From: Ramazzottius varieornatus
Taxonomy: Eukaryota > Tardigrada > Eutardigrada > Parachela > Ramazzottiidae
Direction of reading: 5' to 3'
Length of the DNA stretch: 64,000 bases
Assembly: GCA_001949185.1 (NCBI GenBank)
Contig: BDGG01000002.1
Location: 3,589,427-3,653,426 of the forward strand
How positions within the stretch are numbered: position 1 is the first letter of the stretch; each line of letters starts with the position of its first letter. The notes beneath the pieces were generated by a model, which saw only the letters and a program-made list of their open reading frames with translations, was not told where the DNA came from and made no database searches. The position numbers were made by a program, and so were the translations under genes. This document shows, piece by piece, positions 12,365 to 24,000 of the stretch.

Positions 12365-14107
12365 ATGGGCGAATTTAAACTTCCGTCCGGGAATACCACC
12401 AATCGGTCCTTCGAACTGGACAACTTAGAATCCATCTTCCGCTTCCACGAAAAATATCGCGACCTTGTCATAGTGTACGTTGTGATCTGCCTATTCATCT
12501 GCGTCTTCGGCGCAGTTTCGAACTCGATATGCTTAATATCCATCTACCTGTATCCACGTTTACGACACCGTGGAAATATTCTAGTGGGTCACCTGGTACT
12601 TCTCAACGTTGTCCTGTGTTCCACTGTCTATTCCCTGAGTTCGGTGTCCCTCTTGCTTCGTGGTCTTCGATGGCTGTATCTTCCACCGAACTTCTGTAAC
12701 TGGGTGGAGTATTACTACTTTTGTATCCACTGCTTGGTGTGGCACGAATGCTTCCTTGCCATGAATCGTTTCATCGCGGTTATGCTACCTCACCACTACA
12801 ACCGCATAGCTTCTAAACGAGCCATACTACTGACCATCTTCTTAGGTTATCTCGTCCCTTTTACTTTGAACGTCTATGCATCGTCCACCACAGTTCCAAC
12901 TTTCTCGGCGAACCCACCTTTCGGCGGCTGCTTGTTCAATCTACACAGCAATACTATCTTCCAAGTTATTCACGGGGTTCTAGGAGTTTATATCCCAATG
13001 GTGGTAATTGGTGTGGCCTACTCGATCGTCTGCATTCGGGTACTCGTCACAAAGCTGTACTTGAAGCAAAAACTGACGGGTTCCATGAAGCGAAGAGTTA
13101 TAATGGCTCAGATGCTGTTTGCGGCATTCCTATGGTTTTGTCTGACTTATCTTCCCCAACCGATACTAACGACATTCTTCAAGAGCATCTACCTTCGCTA
13201 CCCGATATCTTACTTTGGTGTGCGATGGGCTCTGGCTTTTGGATCCAGCACGAGCTCTGTAAGTGTTGTCGCGTCGGCAGACAGCTTCCAGTATGACCGT
13301 GATCCATGAACATATTGTCGGTACTCGTACTCGGTTGTAAGGAGCGGTTCACGGATGTGATCTCCGTAATGATCCCATTAACGTGTGCCACATCGATTTT
13401 CAGATTACGTACGCGATGACCAACAAAGAGTTCCGCACCGGGATGCTGTTCGTCGTACGCTGCCGGAAGGGAAACCTTGCGGAAGTGAAAGGAACTTTGG
13501 AAATGGGTAACGGCACCACACGTGGAGACGGGGCAAATTGTCGCTCTGCTTTGTACAGTGGACGACAAAATAAGCTTTCAAAAATTGAAGTGAACGGAAA
13601 CCAGGTGGACACAACGAACTAAATTTGACCACTGGCTTAACGCTGATTTTAATTCGTGGCCTGTATTTAGGACGCTCTGCCCATTTTTTAAAGCTTATTT
13701 TGTCGTCCACTGTAGCTCTACTTTCGCTGATTTGAGTCCATCGGACCTCCGGATCCGTAGTTCTTTCTGCAGATTCGTGTACTGTCTATCTAGAGTCATG
13801 GGACAAGTACAGGTCAAAATTCATGGAAACCTGTACCTCCAAACCAAAGATTACCCGCCAATGAAGCGTAACAAACGGGCAGCAATCAAAGAGTCGGGTG
13901 ATATTTACTGCCGTGTTGACGTAGTTCGGAGGGCTATCGAGGGAATACAGCACCATAGTTTCAGTGACATCCGGTCAAGCGAAAAGGAGGGGTAATCTGG
14001 ACTATGAGCGCTTCGACGAACGCAACCGCGATCTTGCACAGCTCCCGCTCGGGACTGATCCACGAGACCGAACCGATAATAGGTACCGATGCTTATGCTC
14101 GTTTTAA
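12365..14107 (+). CDS. Class A (rhodopsin-like) GPCR, Tre1/moody-type NRF motif
   Basis: This is a seven-helix plasma membrane receptor with an unknown ligand. My preferred model has exons 12365-13258, 13404-13506 and 13965-14107, 379 residues. The N-terminus carries N-glycosylation sites (NTT, NRS). Helix 1 is near residues 35-60. The helix 3 cysteine (NFCNW) and the loop 2 cysteine (GGCLF) can form the standard disulfide. The DRY position reads NRF (LAMNRFIAV), a feature of the Tre1/moody/GPR84 group. The NPxxY position in helix 7 reads SSITYA across the first intron, so the Asn-Pro is missing. The last exon joins in phase (G|TG) and adds a charged tail ending CLCSF. If intron 2 is not removed, the frame instead runs to a stop at 13620 inside a transposon. 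Family assignment is moderate; the receptor call is firm. Confidence 0.85.
13554..13714. repeat. Tc1-like MITE, family D (TACAGTGGACGACAAAATAAG)
   Basis: The 161-base element starts TACAGTGGACGACAAAATAA and ends with its complement, about 25 bases per arm. The CAGTG end flanked by TA is typical of Tc1/mariner-derived elements. It lies in the second intron of the GPCR, just after the proposed donor site, and reading through it would give a false C-terminus. Confidence 0.75.
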
Positions 14108-14642
14108 GCGTAGCTTATTTATCAATAGTTCAATACTTCTGCACCCGATACTTATCCTGTCATGGATAAGTCCGTGGGTGATGGGCCCTAATACTTTTGA
14201 GTGGTCTACCGGTACAGTGTACGACAAGCTTATTGGGTAAGTGCAGACTGTGCAGCTGCGTTGAAGCTTTATGTTTTGCGGTGACTAATGACTACCTTGA
14301 AAAACGACGTTGCAGAACTTCTACTTCTGGAATCTGGATCCTCACAGCCCGTTAAAGATCTTGAGCTCCACAATTACGAGCGAAACCATGAATACATCCA
14401 CGATGTATGGTAACAGTATTCCGGTCAATATCTGCCGGATTGAGTTCTTTTTGCTGTAAATCCGACTAAGAAGTCGATCGGTGTTGAGTTGGCGGAAGCT
14501 ATTTTGATGCAGAAGTTTTGCGCAGAACACGTGTCGGTCTTTTTTATTGGTCTAGTTTTGATAATCGTCTAAATGCATTGGACCACAGGTTCACGCCAAA
14601 AGAAAAAGAAAATTTGACTTCCGGGTTCTACCCTTTTCTTTT
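14108..14642. other. Intergenic region between convergent genes
   Basis: The GPCR ends on the + strand and the sarcalumenin-like gene ends on the - strand, so this stretch holds both 3' regions. I see no gene. Short A-rich runs near 14600-14640 may belong to the 3' untranslated region of the minus-strand gene. Confidence 0.4.
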
Positions 14643-17571
14643 CTAATGTCCTTTCTTCTTCTTTTGAGTTGGCACAAATTTCTTGTCCTCAAGTGTGCAT
14701 TCATTGGCATCCACAATACAAAGTGGCAGGCGCTGGGTGAACTTCTCCAGAAGTTCCGGAAGATCATACTTTATTGCATAGTCAATCTTGTCCTTCAGAT
14801 AAAAACGTGTTAATGATCGAGGTACAGTGTACAAAATGCATCCCTTCACGGTCTACCGTGTGGCTTTTTTGTTTGGGTTCCAGTTGGAATTACGGGTCCT
14901 TATTTGGTATTCCTAGCTTGAAACCCGGAAAAAGAGCCACCTGGAGGACCGCCCAGGGATGCATTTAATACACTGTACATACACTGCACAGTCCGGTCGC
15001 TCGAAATGCGAGCAAGTTTCTCGGTTTATTTCTAACTCCTTTCAAACATCCACCACACAGCATTCCAAGCTAAGGCCCAAAATTACATAACACATCCAAC
15101 ACATCGTGCTTTGACTAATCTAATCCAGTGATTCGTCTGTGTGGGTATGGCAAGCAGCATCGGTAACTTTGGATGATTTTCGTGCTTAAAAATCTAAAAC
15201 TTCGGCTCGCATTTCGAGCCCCTGGACTAAACTCCTTCGCTCAGTGGACGAAATTAACATGCGCCGTAAAAACCCCACCGTTACGGCTTTCGGAACCCGT
15301 CGTAGCGACAACGGGTACCCGATAGCGAAGCGCAAACGGACAACACGGTGTAGGCGGTCTAGGTTTGGGTGAAGGGTCGCTCCGGCACTATGCCGTTCGG
15401 CGTGTAATGTCACCCATCGCCGTAAAGGTGGGTCACACAGCAGTCGTCCGCTGAGCGAAGAAGTTTTACCGGACTGTACACGTAAGAGAATGTTCACGAA
15501 TCAGCAAAGGAGACTCTTACCGAAGGACATCCTTTCATAAATGAGCAGGATTGTGCCAGCGTTTTGAATTGCTGCATAGGGTTTACTCCGAAGAAAGACT
15601 TATAATCTTCCGGTTCGGGCAAGTCGTCTGCGCTGGCATTGGTTCGTCGCAGGACCGCATCGTAAATGCCGAACTTGGCGGGAAAGTGAGTTATATCCTA
15701 CAGGAAGATTTGGCGTTCATATGCCCGGCAATCGGGACCACATGCTTAACTGATAAAATGGAACATTCTGCTGTTTTCGAGACCTGTTCATTGAACCAAC
15801 CTTTTCGAGGTTCTTGTTGTTGGATCCAAAGAAGGACTTCTTCTGCAGGAAGGTGTCAACAAACTTGTCGACCAGGAAGGCGTGGTTCCGGACATCGATC
15901 GCTCGTTCATACACCGTAGTCAACCGGTTCTTGAATCGATGATCAAGAATCCTATGCAAGTCGACCAGAAACTGTCGTTCTTGCCGACCATACAACTCCG
16001 AGCACTCCCCATCCAGCGGCTTCTCGAAGCTGGTCAGATACATCTTTGGCGCTTCGTTCACATCGAAATGCGGACCGAAAGACCATGCCACCCTTTTCAA
16101 AGCACGCACACTGTCATCGATGCTCTGTTTGTATCCACTCTCGATCAAGACGAACAATGTGTCTTCCTGGTCTTTCAGTTCCTTGAAAACAGCTTCGAGA
16201 GTCTCTCCAACGTCCACGCGATCTGGCTCGACAATGAGGATGACAGCGTCTGCGCGTGCGACGAACCACTGATGGACTTTTGCAACAGGGAACTCGCGGT
16301 CGAGCTTGCTGTTTTCGAGGATATCGGGTGTCTCCACAAAGGAGACTTTTTCCAAAAGGGGATGAGGTAGTTCAACAGCTTTTAAGTGACTAGTCAGGGA
16401 TTTTCCGAACCGTTGCAGTTGTTCAAAGCTTTCGTTGCGGAGAAGCTGAATGCCTTCAAGGGTTCGTGGCTTCTGACCGTACGAATAGATGACAAAATCG
16501 GTGTTCTCTACCACTTCTTCACCTAAAAATAGAGATGAAATCGTAAAATGGAGAAGGCCGAGTGATCTTTCATCCTTGGAATTCTCTATGGCAAGGACTG
16601 ACCATCTTCGACTTCCGTTTTTCCCAAAAGGAGAGGCAATAAGGATGACTTTCCGCGCTTGTAGGGTTCCATGATCAGCACTGTCGGTTTGGCAAAGATC
16701 TCGGCCTCTGGAAAATAAAACCGTAGAATCTTGTATACGGCACGAGATTTCACTGGGCTGAATAACTGAACTGACAGGATTCTGGTACCTCCAAAGCTAT
16801 TCAAAGCCAGCTGCTCATATTTGTAAGATTTCTCCAAAGGCTTGACTTGGTTTTCTACAATCTGGTGCAACCGCTGGAAAGCTTCGTGCATGAGAATATC
16901 CTTGCGGCGGCGTTCTTCATGATTCTCCTCGTTCAGATGCAGAAGGTCTGGTACGCAGTAAGGGCGATCAGTTCCACAGCCAGGATCATCTTCCTCTTCT
17001 TCGTCATTAACCTTTTCATCAGTCTCGCTCTTCGCATCATCATCCTTACCATCGTCATGACCAGCTTCTTTTTTGTCATCCTCATCTTCCTTATCGTCCT
17101 CATCCTCGTTTTCCTCCTTCGCCTTATTTTTTGCGGTGTAGGCGGAGTGCTTCTTCGCGTGCACATGTGTCTTTACGTCGTCGTCTTTGTCGTCGTCTGC
17201 ATTCTCCTTGTCATCCTTATCCACGTCGTCTTCCTTATCGCTCTTTTTCGATGTAAAAACAGTTTTCGTATGTTTCTTCCCAAGCGGTTTTGCATCATCA
17301 TCGTTATCATCGTTGCTTGCATCCTTCCCTGCTGTTGCCGACGGAGTGTCCTCGTCGGCTGCGACTTCCTGTTCTGGCTCGGGCTCCGGTTCTTTTTTCA
17401 CCCACACTGCCGGTTGTTAGAAGAGTATGATGCAACGTACGAAGGTCTCGTAGAAAATAGTCGGAAATTCAAGGAAAAAGGCTTGAACTACTTACTCTTC
17501 CTTCCTTCAGCACAGCTTATAAAAGCAGCCAAGCTCAAAGCAATAAAAAGAAGACAAATTTTTTGGTTCAT
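14643..17571 (-). CDS. Sarcalumenin-like sarcoplasmic reticulum protein with EHD/dynamin-type G domain
   Basis: Sarcalumenin is a lumenal Ca2+-binding glycoprotein of the sarcoplasmic reticulum that supports SERCA. Five minus-strand exons join in frame: 17571-17496, 17406-16603, 16522-15801, 15673-15521, 14792-14643, 634 residues. Exon 1 encodes a signal peptide (MNQKICLLFIALSLAAF). Exon 2 holds about 140 residues of Asp/Glu/Lys-rich sequence, the expected low-affinity Ca2+ region, then the start of the G domain. Exon 3 matches the sarcalumenin core (KVSFVETPDILEN, VHQWFVARADAV). Exon 4 has DYKSFFGVNPMQQFK and the Cys pair CSFMKGC. The C-terminus is KKKKGH. Nucleotide-binding motifs are eroded: the P-loop reads EPYKRGKSS, DTPG reads ETPD, and NKxD is absent (LIESGYKQS). 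Binding of GTP is therefore doubtful. The signal peptide and acidic stretch favour sarcalumenin over cytosolic EHD proteins. Confidence 0.88.
14823..14977. repeat. Tc1-like MITE (TACAGTGTA ends) in sarcalumenin intron
   Basis: The left arm tacagtgtacaaaatgcatc and the complement of the right arm (tacagtgtattaaatgcatc) agree at all but two positions over 22 bases, with TA at both edges. It sits 30 bases outside the last exon of the sarcalumenin-like gene, in its last intron. Confidence 0.65.
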
Positions 17572-18286
17572 GTTGGCAGATCACAGTTGGGTATATGGAG
17601 TAACAAGCTTATCGGGCAGTGGTGCTTCCTGTTTCCCTCAGGAAGCTCACATGGGCGTATGGATTAATTTAACGTTGCATATCTGGTTAGAATACTGATG
17701 AACGCTGGGAAAAAGGTTACAAATTACTCCCTTTGCATGCAAGCGAAGAAGAAAGTGCTAAAGTTGGCTGTGGTTTCAGTTTCCTCCTCGAAAGTGCTTG
17801 CAGTAGCAAAAGAAGCTCGATCAAGCACGAGAGACGGAAGACCGCCAGTCTGTCCTCACCGATGGAATTTTGCATAATCGAGTGACTGCATGTATGACGG
17901 CATTTTTTGACTGATCTTTTTTTAGCAGTGCGCCACATTGAGGCAGAACTGAATTACTCGGATCTGTACAGGCGTGAATATGACTGAGTGCGTCGCAGTA
18001 AAAAGTTCTGGCTTGTCGGAAATCGGCATTTACCGAACAATTTGTGAAGGTCGGATTACGTTTCGCGAACGCTATTTTTACTCGCGTGCACGCCGTGGCT
18101 CGAGATCGTGGCTCTTTACGCTGAAATTCCCAAATCTTCTATCCGATATGTCAGGCTTACTCTTCGAGTAATCTGCATCTCTTCGGCGAGGTCCTGCGTT
18201 TGTGAATATGAGAAAATTAGTTTGGAACATGCTTTTTCTTCATCTGAGTCATGACGCACTTTGAGACAAAAGTTAGAACTCGGGAA
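17572..18286. other. Intergenic region upstream of the sarcalumenin-like gene
   Basis: No gene or repeat recognised. On the minus strand this is the presumptive promoter side of the sarcalumenin-like gene. Confidence 0.35.
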
Positions 18287-18444
18287 TTACTGTAAATAAT
18301 ATTCGCTGCATCCGCGCCGCTCGTCATCGTAAAAGTGAAGAACAGCCCCGGTCCGGTTTCACGGATTGCGCAACTACCTACGGGGGTGCATCGTCACGCA
18401 CGTGTACGTAATGTGCGGATGCAGCGAATATGTACGGTAAGTAA
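18287..18444. repeat. Dispersed repeat, family C, copy 2, with terminal inverted repeats
   Basis: The outer ends are complementary: tattcgctgcatccgc on the left and gcggatgcagcgaata on the right, with flanking TTACTGTA and TACGGTAA. The interior matches 6304-6430. This copy shows the inverted ends better than copy 1. It is about 155 bases with no coding capacity. Confidence 0.7.
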
Positions 18445-18465
18445 TTCATTTCTAGTCGGAAGTGG

Positions 18466-18814
18466 GCTAGCGAGTATCAGCGTAACATCATACTAGTTAT
18501 CCGCCGGCACCGCTGGCGATCGTGTCGTTCTTCTCGCCGAAGATGGAAGCACGGCTTGCTGCCTGTCCAGTGGCATTCGAGGCTCCTCCGGCTTGGGTCG
18601 CTCCGTTAGCCTGGAAGCCTCGGTCTCCCGATGGATCATTTCCTGCAAGTCCTTTTCCCATCTGGCCGAAATTTGCGTTGCCGTTGTTAGTTTGATTCAT
18701 ATTTTGACCGGTGGACGCGGAAGCTACTGCCGCGGTTTGGCTGTGTGGTGTAGCGCCACCTTGCGGGTGTGATGGTGCTAGCGAGTATGAGCGTAGCATC
18801 ATACTAGTTATCCG
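18466..18814. repeat. 38-base direct repeat flanking an exon-sized segment
   Basis: The word starting gctagcgagtat and ending tactagttatccg occurs at 18466-18503 and at 18777-18814 with two mismatches. The segment between them is almost exactly the intron plus second exon of the small secreted protein. Such an arrangement can arise from insertion with a long target duplication or from unequal exchange. Confidence 0.7.
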
Positions 18815-18938
18815 TAGAGTTATTATGGGCCGCTTCCCGCATTGCGTCGATAATCAAATTAGGATTCACCGATGCTACCGGTGAATGTCCGAGTACAGAA
18901 CAAACCATCAACAAGGTCACAGCCAAGATCAACTGCAT
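18497..18938 (-). CDS. Small secreted Q/N/G/A-rich protein
   Basis: The family is not recognised. Exon 1 (18938-18805) begins MQLILAVTLLMVCSVLG, a clear signal peptide, followed by NPNLIIDAMREAAHNNSTDN. Splicing a 64-base intron (donor at 18804, acceptor at 18742-18741) joins in phase to exon 2 (18740-18497). Exon 2 continues with Gln/Asn/Gly/Ala/Ser-rich sequence, low in hydrophobic residues, ending IASGAGG, 125 residues in total. Without splicing, exon 1 stops after 44 residues. Mature composition suggests a disordered extracellular protein, such as a matrix or secretion component. A 38-base direct repeat (18466-18503 and 18777-18814) overlaps the stop codon of exon 2 and the donor site of exon 1, so the second exon looks duplicated in or inserted. 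Transcription has not been shown. Confidence 0.55.
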
Positions 18939-19604
18939 GTTAAGCTATAATGAGATTTCTGAAAGCGGAGTTTTGAAAACTGCGAACCGGTGAGCCCAAA
19001 AACTTGGCCTTTATGCTATTGATATAGTGAAGGCTTCCTGAAGCACGGTTTTCAGCAACGCTGGTCGTAATGCGTTACGACATCGTGTTTGTGAACATAT
19101 AAATGTAAGATGTAGTTCAGTTTTGGTCGTTAAAAAAAACAACTCTGACCATGGAGTGGCTGATGTTTCGTTGTACTAACAACTTGTCGGCCTATTATCG
19201 AGCATGGTTTTATGAGGTTGGTTTGCCCCTATCGGGAACTAACAACTGTCACAGTTGCTGAGCCGGATTATCGCGCAGCCTTACGCCGCTTTGGAACCAT
19301 AAAACTAAACAAGATTTGATAGGGCCACAATTCAGGTAAAATTTGAGAAAATATACGATATTGCCGTTCAGCTGCATTCCGTCGCTGTAAACTCGATCGG
19401 CGGCAGCTGGTCCACGCTGGACAAAATTAGCGAAAAATTAGGATTTCACTACATGGGCTCAAAAACGCGCCAATTACGTAATTTCACACCATGTGACAGC
19501 TTGCCGTGCGGTAGAGCGGTATCCCTTGGTTTTTTCTCTACACTTATTTGAGTATCCAGAAGTGAATTCAAAGTTCAGTGCGCACTTACTAATAAGCTGA
19601 GCTG
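18939..19604. other. Intergenic region, no gene recognised
   Basis: Probably contains the promoter of the small secreted protein gene (minus strand). No repeat shared with the rest of the window was found. Confidence 0.35.
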
Positions 19605-20315
19605 TCAGTGACGTACCGAAGAAGTGAGGATTATCACTGTACGATATGAAGGTTCGTATATAAAGGTGGTGGTGTACCCACGATCCGAAATCCGAAACCT
19701 GAATATCTCACGAGGTTTCCAATTCAGTGAATTTCCGCGATCCGGTACGACCGTGACATTTTTATCGTCGACACAACGAGTACCCGTAGACTCGCAGTGG
19801 TAGCTCGCACGTAGCTCCGGCACTACATAGTACACTGCTTGTGCAGTATGATCGTTGAGAATTATCAATCTGTCGCACTCTCGGCCGTAGATTTCTTTAT
19901 CAGAGCGAAATATTAAAAGTTGCAAATCGGTTGTAAAGTTCTGTTGCCCGATCATGTCGATCCGCGCAATGGTCGCTCGCTGGTACCGATGGATAGTCGA
20001 ACTGTAGTTTCGCTTTTGAAAGTCAGATCGATCGTCACGAATAACACCGCCAAAAACTCTCTGCTCCTGGTCGAACCCGTTGTCTTTGCAGAGATTCTGA
20101 ATGTCCTCGATTGCTCTGTCCGTACCCGCTCGGACCTTCGAAGCTCCTTTCTTCGTCACGGGGCTATGCGCTGCCTTTTCAGGTTTGACCCAGACCCAAC
20201 TTGTAGCGTGCACAAATTCCGGTTCATTAGTTCGCTTCCAGAGCGGAACCGGATCGGCCCGGAAGGTTAGGAAGAACCACCCTGGACAAGGACGAAAATG
20301 GCCTCCGAAATTCAC
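19605..20315 (-). CDS. Hypothetical protein, open frame without visible ATG
   Basis: The frame is open for 236 codons and reads like real protein (varied composition, Cys residues in ECDRL, YHCES and TRCVD, one NVT glycosylation site, few repeats). The family is not recognised. The codon at 20315 is GTG, not ATG. The frame stays open upstream for about 18 further codons (including SWLIWL) to a TAA without meeting an ATG. A first exon carrying the start, possibly with a signal peptide, must lie further upstream if the gene is real. It ends TSSVRH. It may be a decayed gene or a partial model. Confidence 0.4.
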   Translation of the reverse strand: MNFGGHFRPCPGWFFLTFRADPVPLWKRTNEPEFVHATSWVWVKPEKAAHSPVTKKGASKVRAGTDRAIEDIQNLCKDNGFDQEQRVFGGVIRDDRSDFQKRNYSSTIHRYQRATIARIDMIGQQNFTTDLQLLIFRSDKEIYGRECDRLIILNDHTAQAVYYVVPELRASYHCESTGTRCVDDKNVTVVPDRGNSLNWKPREIFRFRISDRGYTTTFIYEPSYRTVIILTSSVRH

Positions 20316-21095
20316 TAACCATATCAGCCAACTATGGTACGACGGGCACGCAACTGCTTTATAGCTTTAATTTCATGATGCGGTGCGGGAACTCGTCCCA
20401 GCCACATTTACTCTGGCCAGTACACTAATGACTCGTTACGCCTTGGTTGTCTCACATGGGCAGCGCCACCTGCACTTCTGTTAAACTGTTCAAAATCTAA
20501 ACTCTTTTAATCATATAGGCTATATATATACAGCCCAAAACTTGATCAGGTAGGGCTTCTTTGGCGGTCAGGTTAACTAATACGGTGAACTTAAAGATGT
20601 GAATTGTTTCGAAAGTTCAAGATCCCAGTCATGGTCCTACACGTAGCGATAGGGGATCTGGCGGGATAATACCGGTACTCGTAGCTCACAGTGCGAGAGC
20701 TCGTGATCACGCACTGTCGCAGAAGCTTTGATATCGGCATCCCCAAACAGCTCGCACCGTACAGGCTGTTGTGCTAGAGAGGGTGAAGACAGGGATCACT
20801 GACGAGGATAATATTCCCGGTTGCTTTCGGTTACGCAGTGATGGGACCTTTTTCCTTCCTCACATTGCTGTCACATGCAGCAGTTGCTCTGTTTGTTAAC
20901 CAAGCCATCTATGTGGTTGGCACTAACTTCGCCTAGCAGTATACCCCGTATGCCTGTGAACCGTTATTCGCGATCGAGCTGCAGTTTTGCTTGGCGCGAC
21001 ATTTCATGCGGGTGTTGGAATGGGAAGCCAAGCTTTTTGGACAGTGTGAACCTGGGAGGATAGGTGAACGAGTGTTGTGAGTGGCAATTGGAATA
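20316..21095. other. Intergenic region upstream of SLC7 gene
   Basis: Contains a short TA-alternating tract (about 20520-20530). No gene recognised. The promoter and 5' untranslated region of the transporter gene are expected here. Confidence 0.35.
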
Positions 21096-24000
21096 ATGGA
21101 TATTTTCGAGGAGGAAAGAGTACCGATCAGGAACTGGAAGGAGGATGGACGGGAGCCGGATGCTGTAAAGCCTTATTACGAGAACTCAATGAAGAGGGAG
21201 GATACCGTCAAGCCCCGGCCGAAAATTGGTCTCATTAGCGGGATTTCAATCATTGCGGGATCTGTTATTGGTTCTGGAATATTTATCTGTCCAGCCGGTA
21301 TGTTATTTTGACGAAACTTCTCCATTATTCTCCATGAGGAAACTTTCTAACTTACAGTATATAGTACTGCGCGCGATCTTGAATCTAAATGTCAAGTAGT
21401 GCTCTTCAGCCAGTACTTCGCCTGGTTTGATTATATTACGTATTCTGTAAATTTTACAGGAGTTCTTCGGAACACCGGAAGTGTTGGAGTGTCCCTCGTA
21501 ATTTGGGTTTTATCCGGACTCTTTTCTTTTCTTGGTGCTTATTGCTATGCGGAACTGGGCACAACTATTGTTCGCAGGTATCTATCCGAATTCCCGCTTT
21601 ACAGTCATGTGCGCACTCATCTGAAAACACACCCGTCAAGTTTAAATGTTTACAGTGGCGGAGATTACGCTTACATTTACGAAGGTGGGCTTTGCCAAAA
21701 AAATCGATAACCCTGTGAATGGGAGCCCAATCTCTTGTGATAATAATAACAGTATTGTGTGTGCAGCGTTTGGACCACTTTTTGCCTTCTTTCGCCTCTG
21801 GGTGGAGTGCCTGATTGTTCGACCTGGTAAATGAACGTTCGGGAACTTTGACACACTTCGTCTTCAAATCCAATAATTGCAAACCATGCCTCGATCTGTT
21901 GTTTCCTTTTTCTTAGTATGCCAAGCAATCGTTGCACTGACGTTTGCCGAGTACATCCTTATGCCGTTCTATCCTGGCTGTTCCCGTGTTCCACATGCAC
22001 CGACCATCATCCTCGCCGTTGTCTGCGTCTGTAAGTCTCTACCTCCAAACGTCGAGCTTGCCCTAGAAATATTAAAGGGAGACGATAAGACGAGGACTGA
22101 CATCATTAGCAACCAAGGCGGGAAACAGTGTCGTCAGCCGCAAGTGGTCCCCGATGACGCGTAAAACAATCGCCGGATATCCGATTGTGCAGTTTCATCA
22201 CTTTGAAGTACTGCACGTAGTAAGAGGAGAAGCGTTTAGATTCACTGCGGTAGTTGGTTGAGCATTATGGATTTCTTCTCTGGATATCAAAATTCCTGTT
22301 CGATGCTTCGAGAACCCTTGGGGTTCGCTGGTCATGCCGGAATTGCGCGTCGGTCTCTAGCTTCCCGACCTTCAGCCAATGAAGAAGAGCTTTTGTTGGT
22401 TAAGCTCCTCATGATACGCAAAGAGTGCTCGTAATATTTTGCGAAGCGTCAAATGAAAAATCGATAGGGCATGTTATAACAAAGAACAAGAGGGGTTTGT
22501 TGAATACACTCGGAGTGCTGGAGTACTACCGTTGTTAGCTTCATCTGAATCAGTACCGAAAAAAGCTTCATTTGCATTTCATTACAGCAGCTGTCCAATC
22601 TGTCAAAGGACTCAAGACTCTCAGGAATTCAGGCAATCACATAATCCACGTCTTTGAGCATACGTCCTCATCTTTTGCGACAGCTCGACAAGCGAGGCTT
22701 TCTTTGCTCATTTTTTTTTCAAGCCTTGGATGTTCTCGAGGCTGTGAAATTTCTCTATTCTCCAGCCACAAACGAAGAAAGCGCGGCCACAAAAAATATT
22801 AATCCGGGCGTGGGAAGGGGATTTAAACCAGATCGTTTACCTGAGTGGCGCGCCCATTTAGCCACCAGCAATTGAAACGTGCGCCACATCGTTCACTTCT
22901 TTTGCTCTTTTCCTAAATATGAAAAACAGTAGATCGTTATACTTTTTTGTTTACCTTAGAAATTATAAGTCCTTGTTATTTCATGTCAAGTTGTTGGGTG
23001 TCGATGGGAAAGCTTCCATCAGTCAATCATCGAACGGTTCGTCGTGAGGAGCTTGAAAGTCCAACTTCCCGTCCTACTGCAGATGCGTAAATGTTGATAC
23101 GGTCGAGTTAACAGTTGAGATGACAATTAAAACAGGAGCAGGAACGATTAGTCTAAGTTTGTCAGTGGCCGACAAGCAATTCGGACATTTATTCACTTCC
23201 TCGTTATCATTCTAATTTATCTTTTACAGTCTTGCTGACATTTATCAATTGCTGGGACGCCAAGTGGGCAATCAGAACCCAAAACTTCTTCACAGCTGCC
23301 AAGCTTATTGGATTGGCTATCATTATCATTACCGGCTTCGTTCAACTTGGAAGAGGTATCAGCGGAAAACATTACTCGATTGTCAGATCAAAAGCTGTTT
23401 TCCTCGATTTATTTTCTTACAGGACGTACGAGAAATTTTGACAGCGCCTTCGACGGAACCACAAAGGACCTTGGCAATATCTCGATTGCTTTTTACTTGG
23501 CACTCTTTGCCTACAACGGATGGAACAGCCTGAATTTTGTAGCGGAAGAGCTCCATGATCCGGAAAGGTACCCTCTCACCCTGACTTCATCATGGCTGAT
23601 GTTTGTTCCGCGTTGGCTCTTCGAGCTCTTCGAAACCGTACAACTGAAATTCTATGATTTTGCACAGGAACATACCAAAAGCCATCATAGTTTCATCCAT
23701 TGTGGTCGTAGTCATATACTTCCTGGTGAATGTTGCCTTCTTCGCTGTTATTCCGTCGGTCATTCTGGTGGAGACTCCTGCTGTGGGGGTGTTGTTTGGG
23801 ACATCCGTATACGGTTCCATGGCGTGGATCATGCCGCTTGCTGTGGCATTATCGACGTTTGGGGCGTATAACGGCATACTCTTCACCACCTCCCGCCTTT
23901 ATCTGGTACTTCTATAGAGCTTTGAACCCAGTTACGGGAAATAATTTGGATTTCTTTTTGAACGCAGGCTGGAGCTCGACAAAGCCAGATGCCAGAAGTC

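Noticed and set aside
13507-13622. GPCR C-terminus read through the Tc1-like element (ending VDTTN)
   Set aside because: A donor at 13507 and an acceptor at 13964 join in phase to a more protein-like last exon, and the read-through tail is transposon sequence.
16847-17698. Long + strand open frame rich in Val/Ile/Leu/Phe opposite the sarcalumenin-like gene
   Set aside because: It is the antisense of the Asp/Lys/Glu-rich region (GAC/GAT and AAG codons read as hydrophobic ones), a shadow of the real minus-strand gene.
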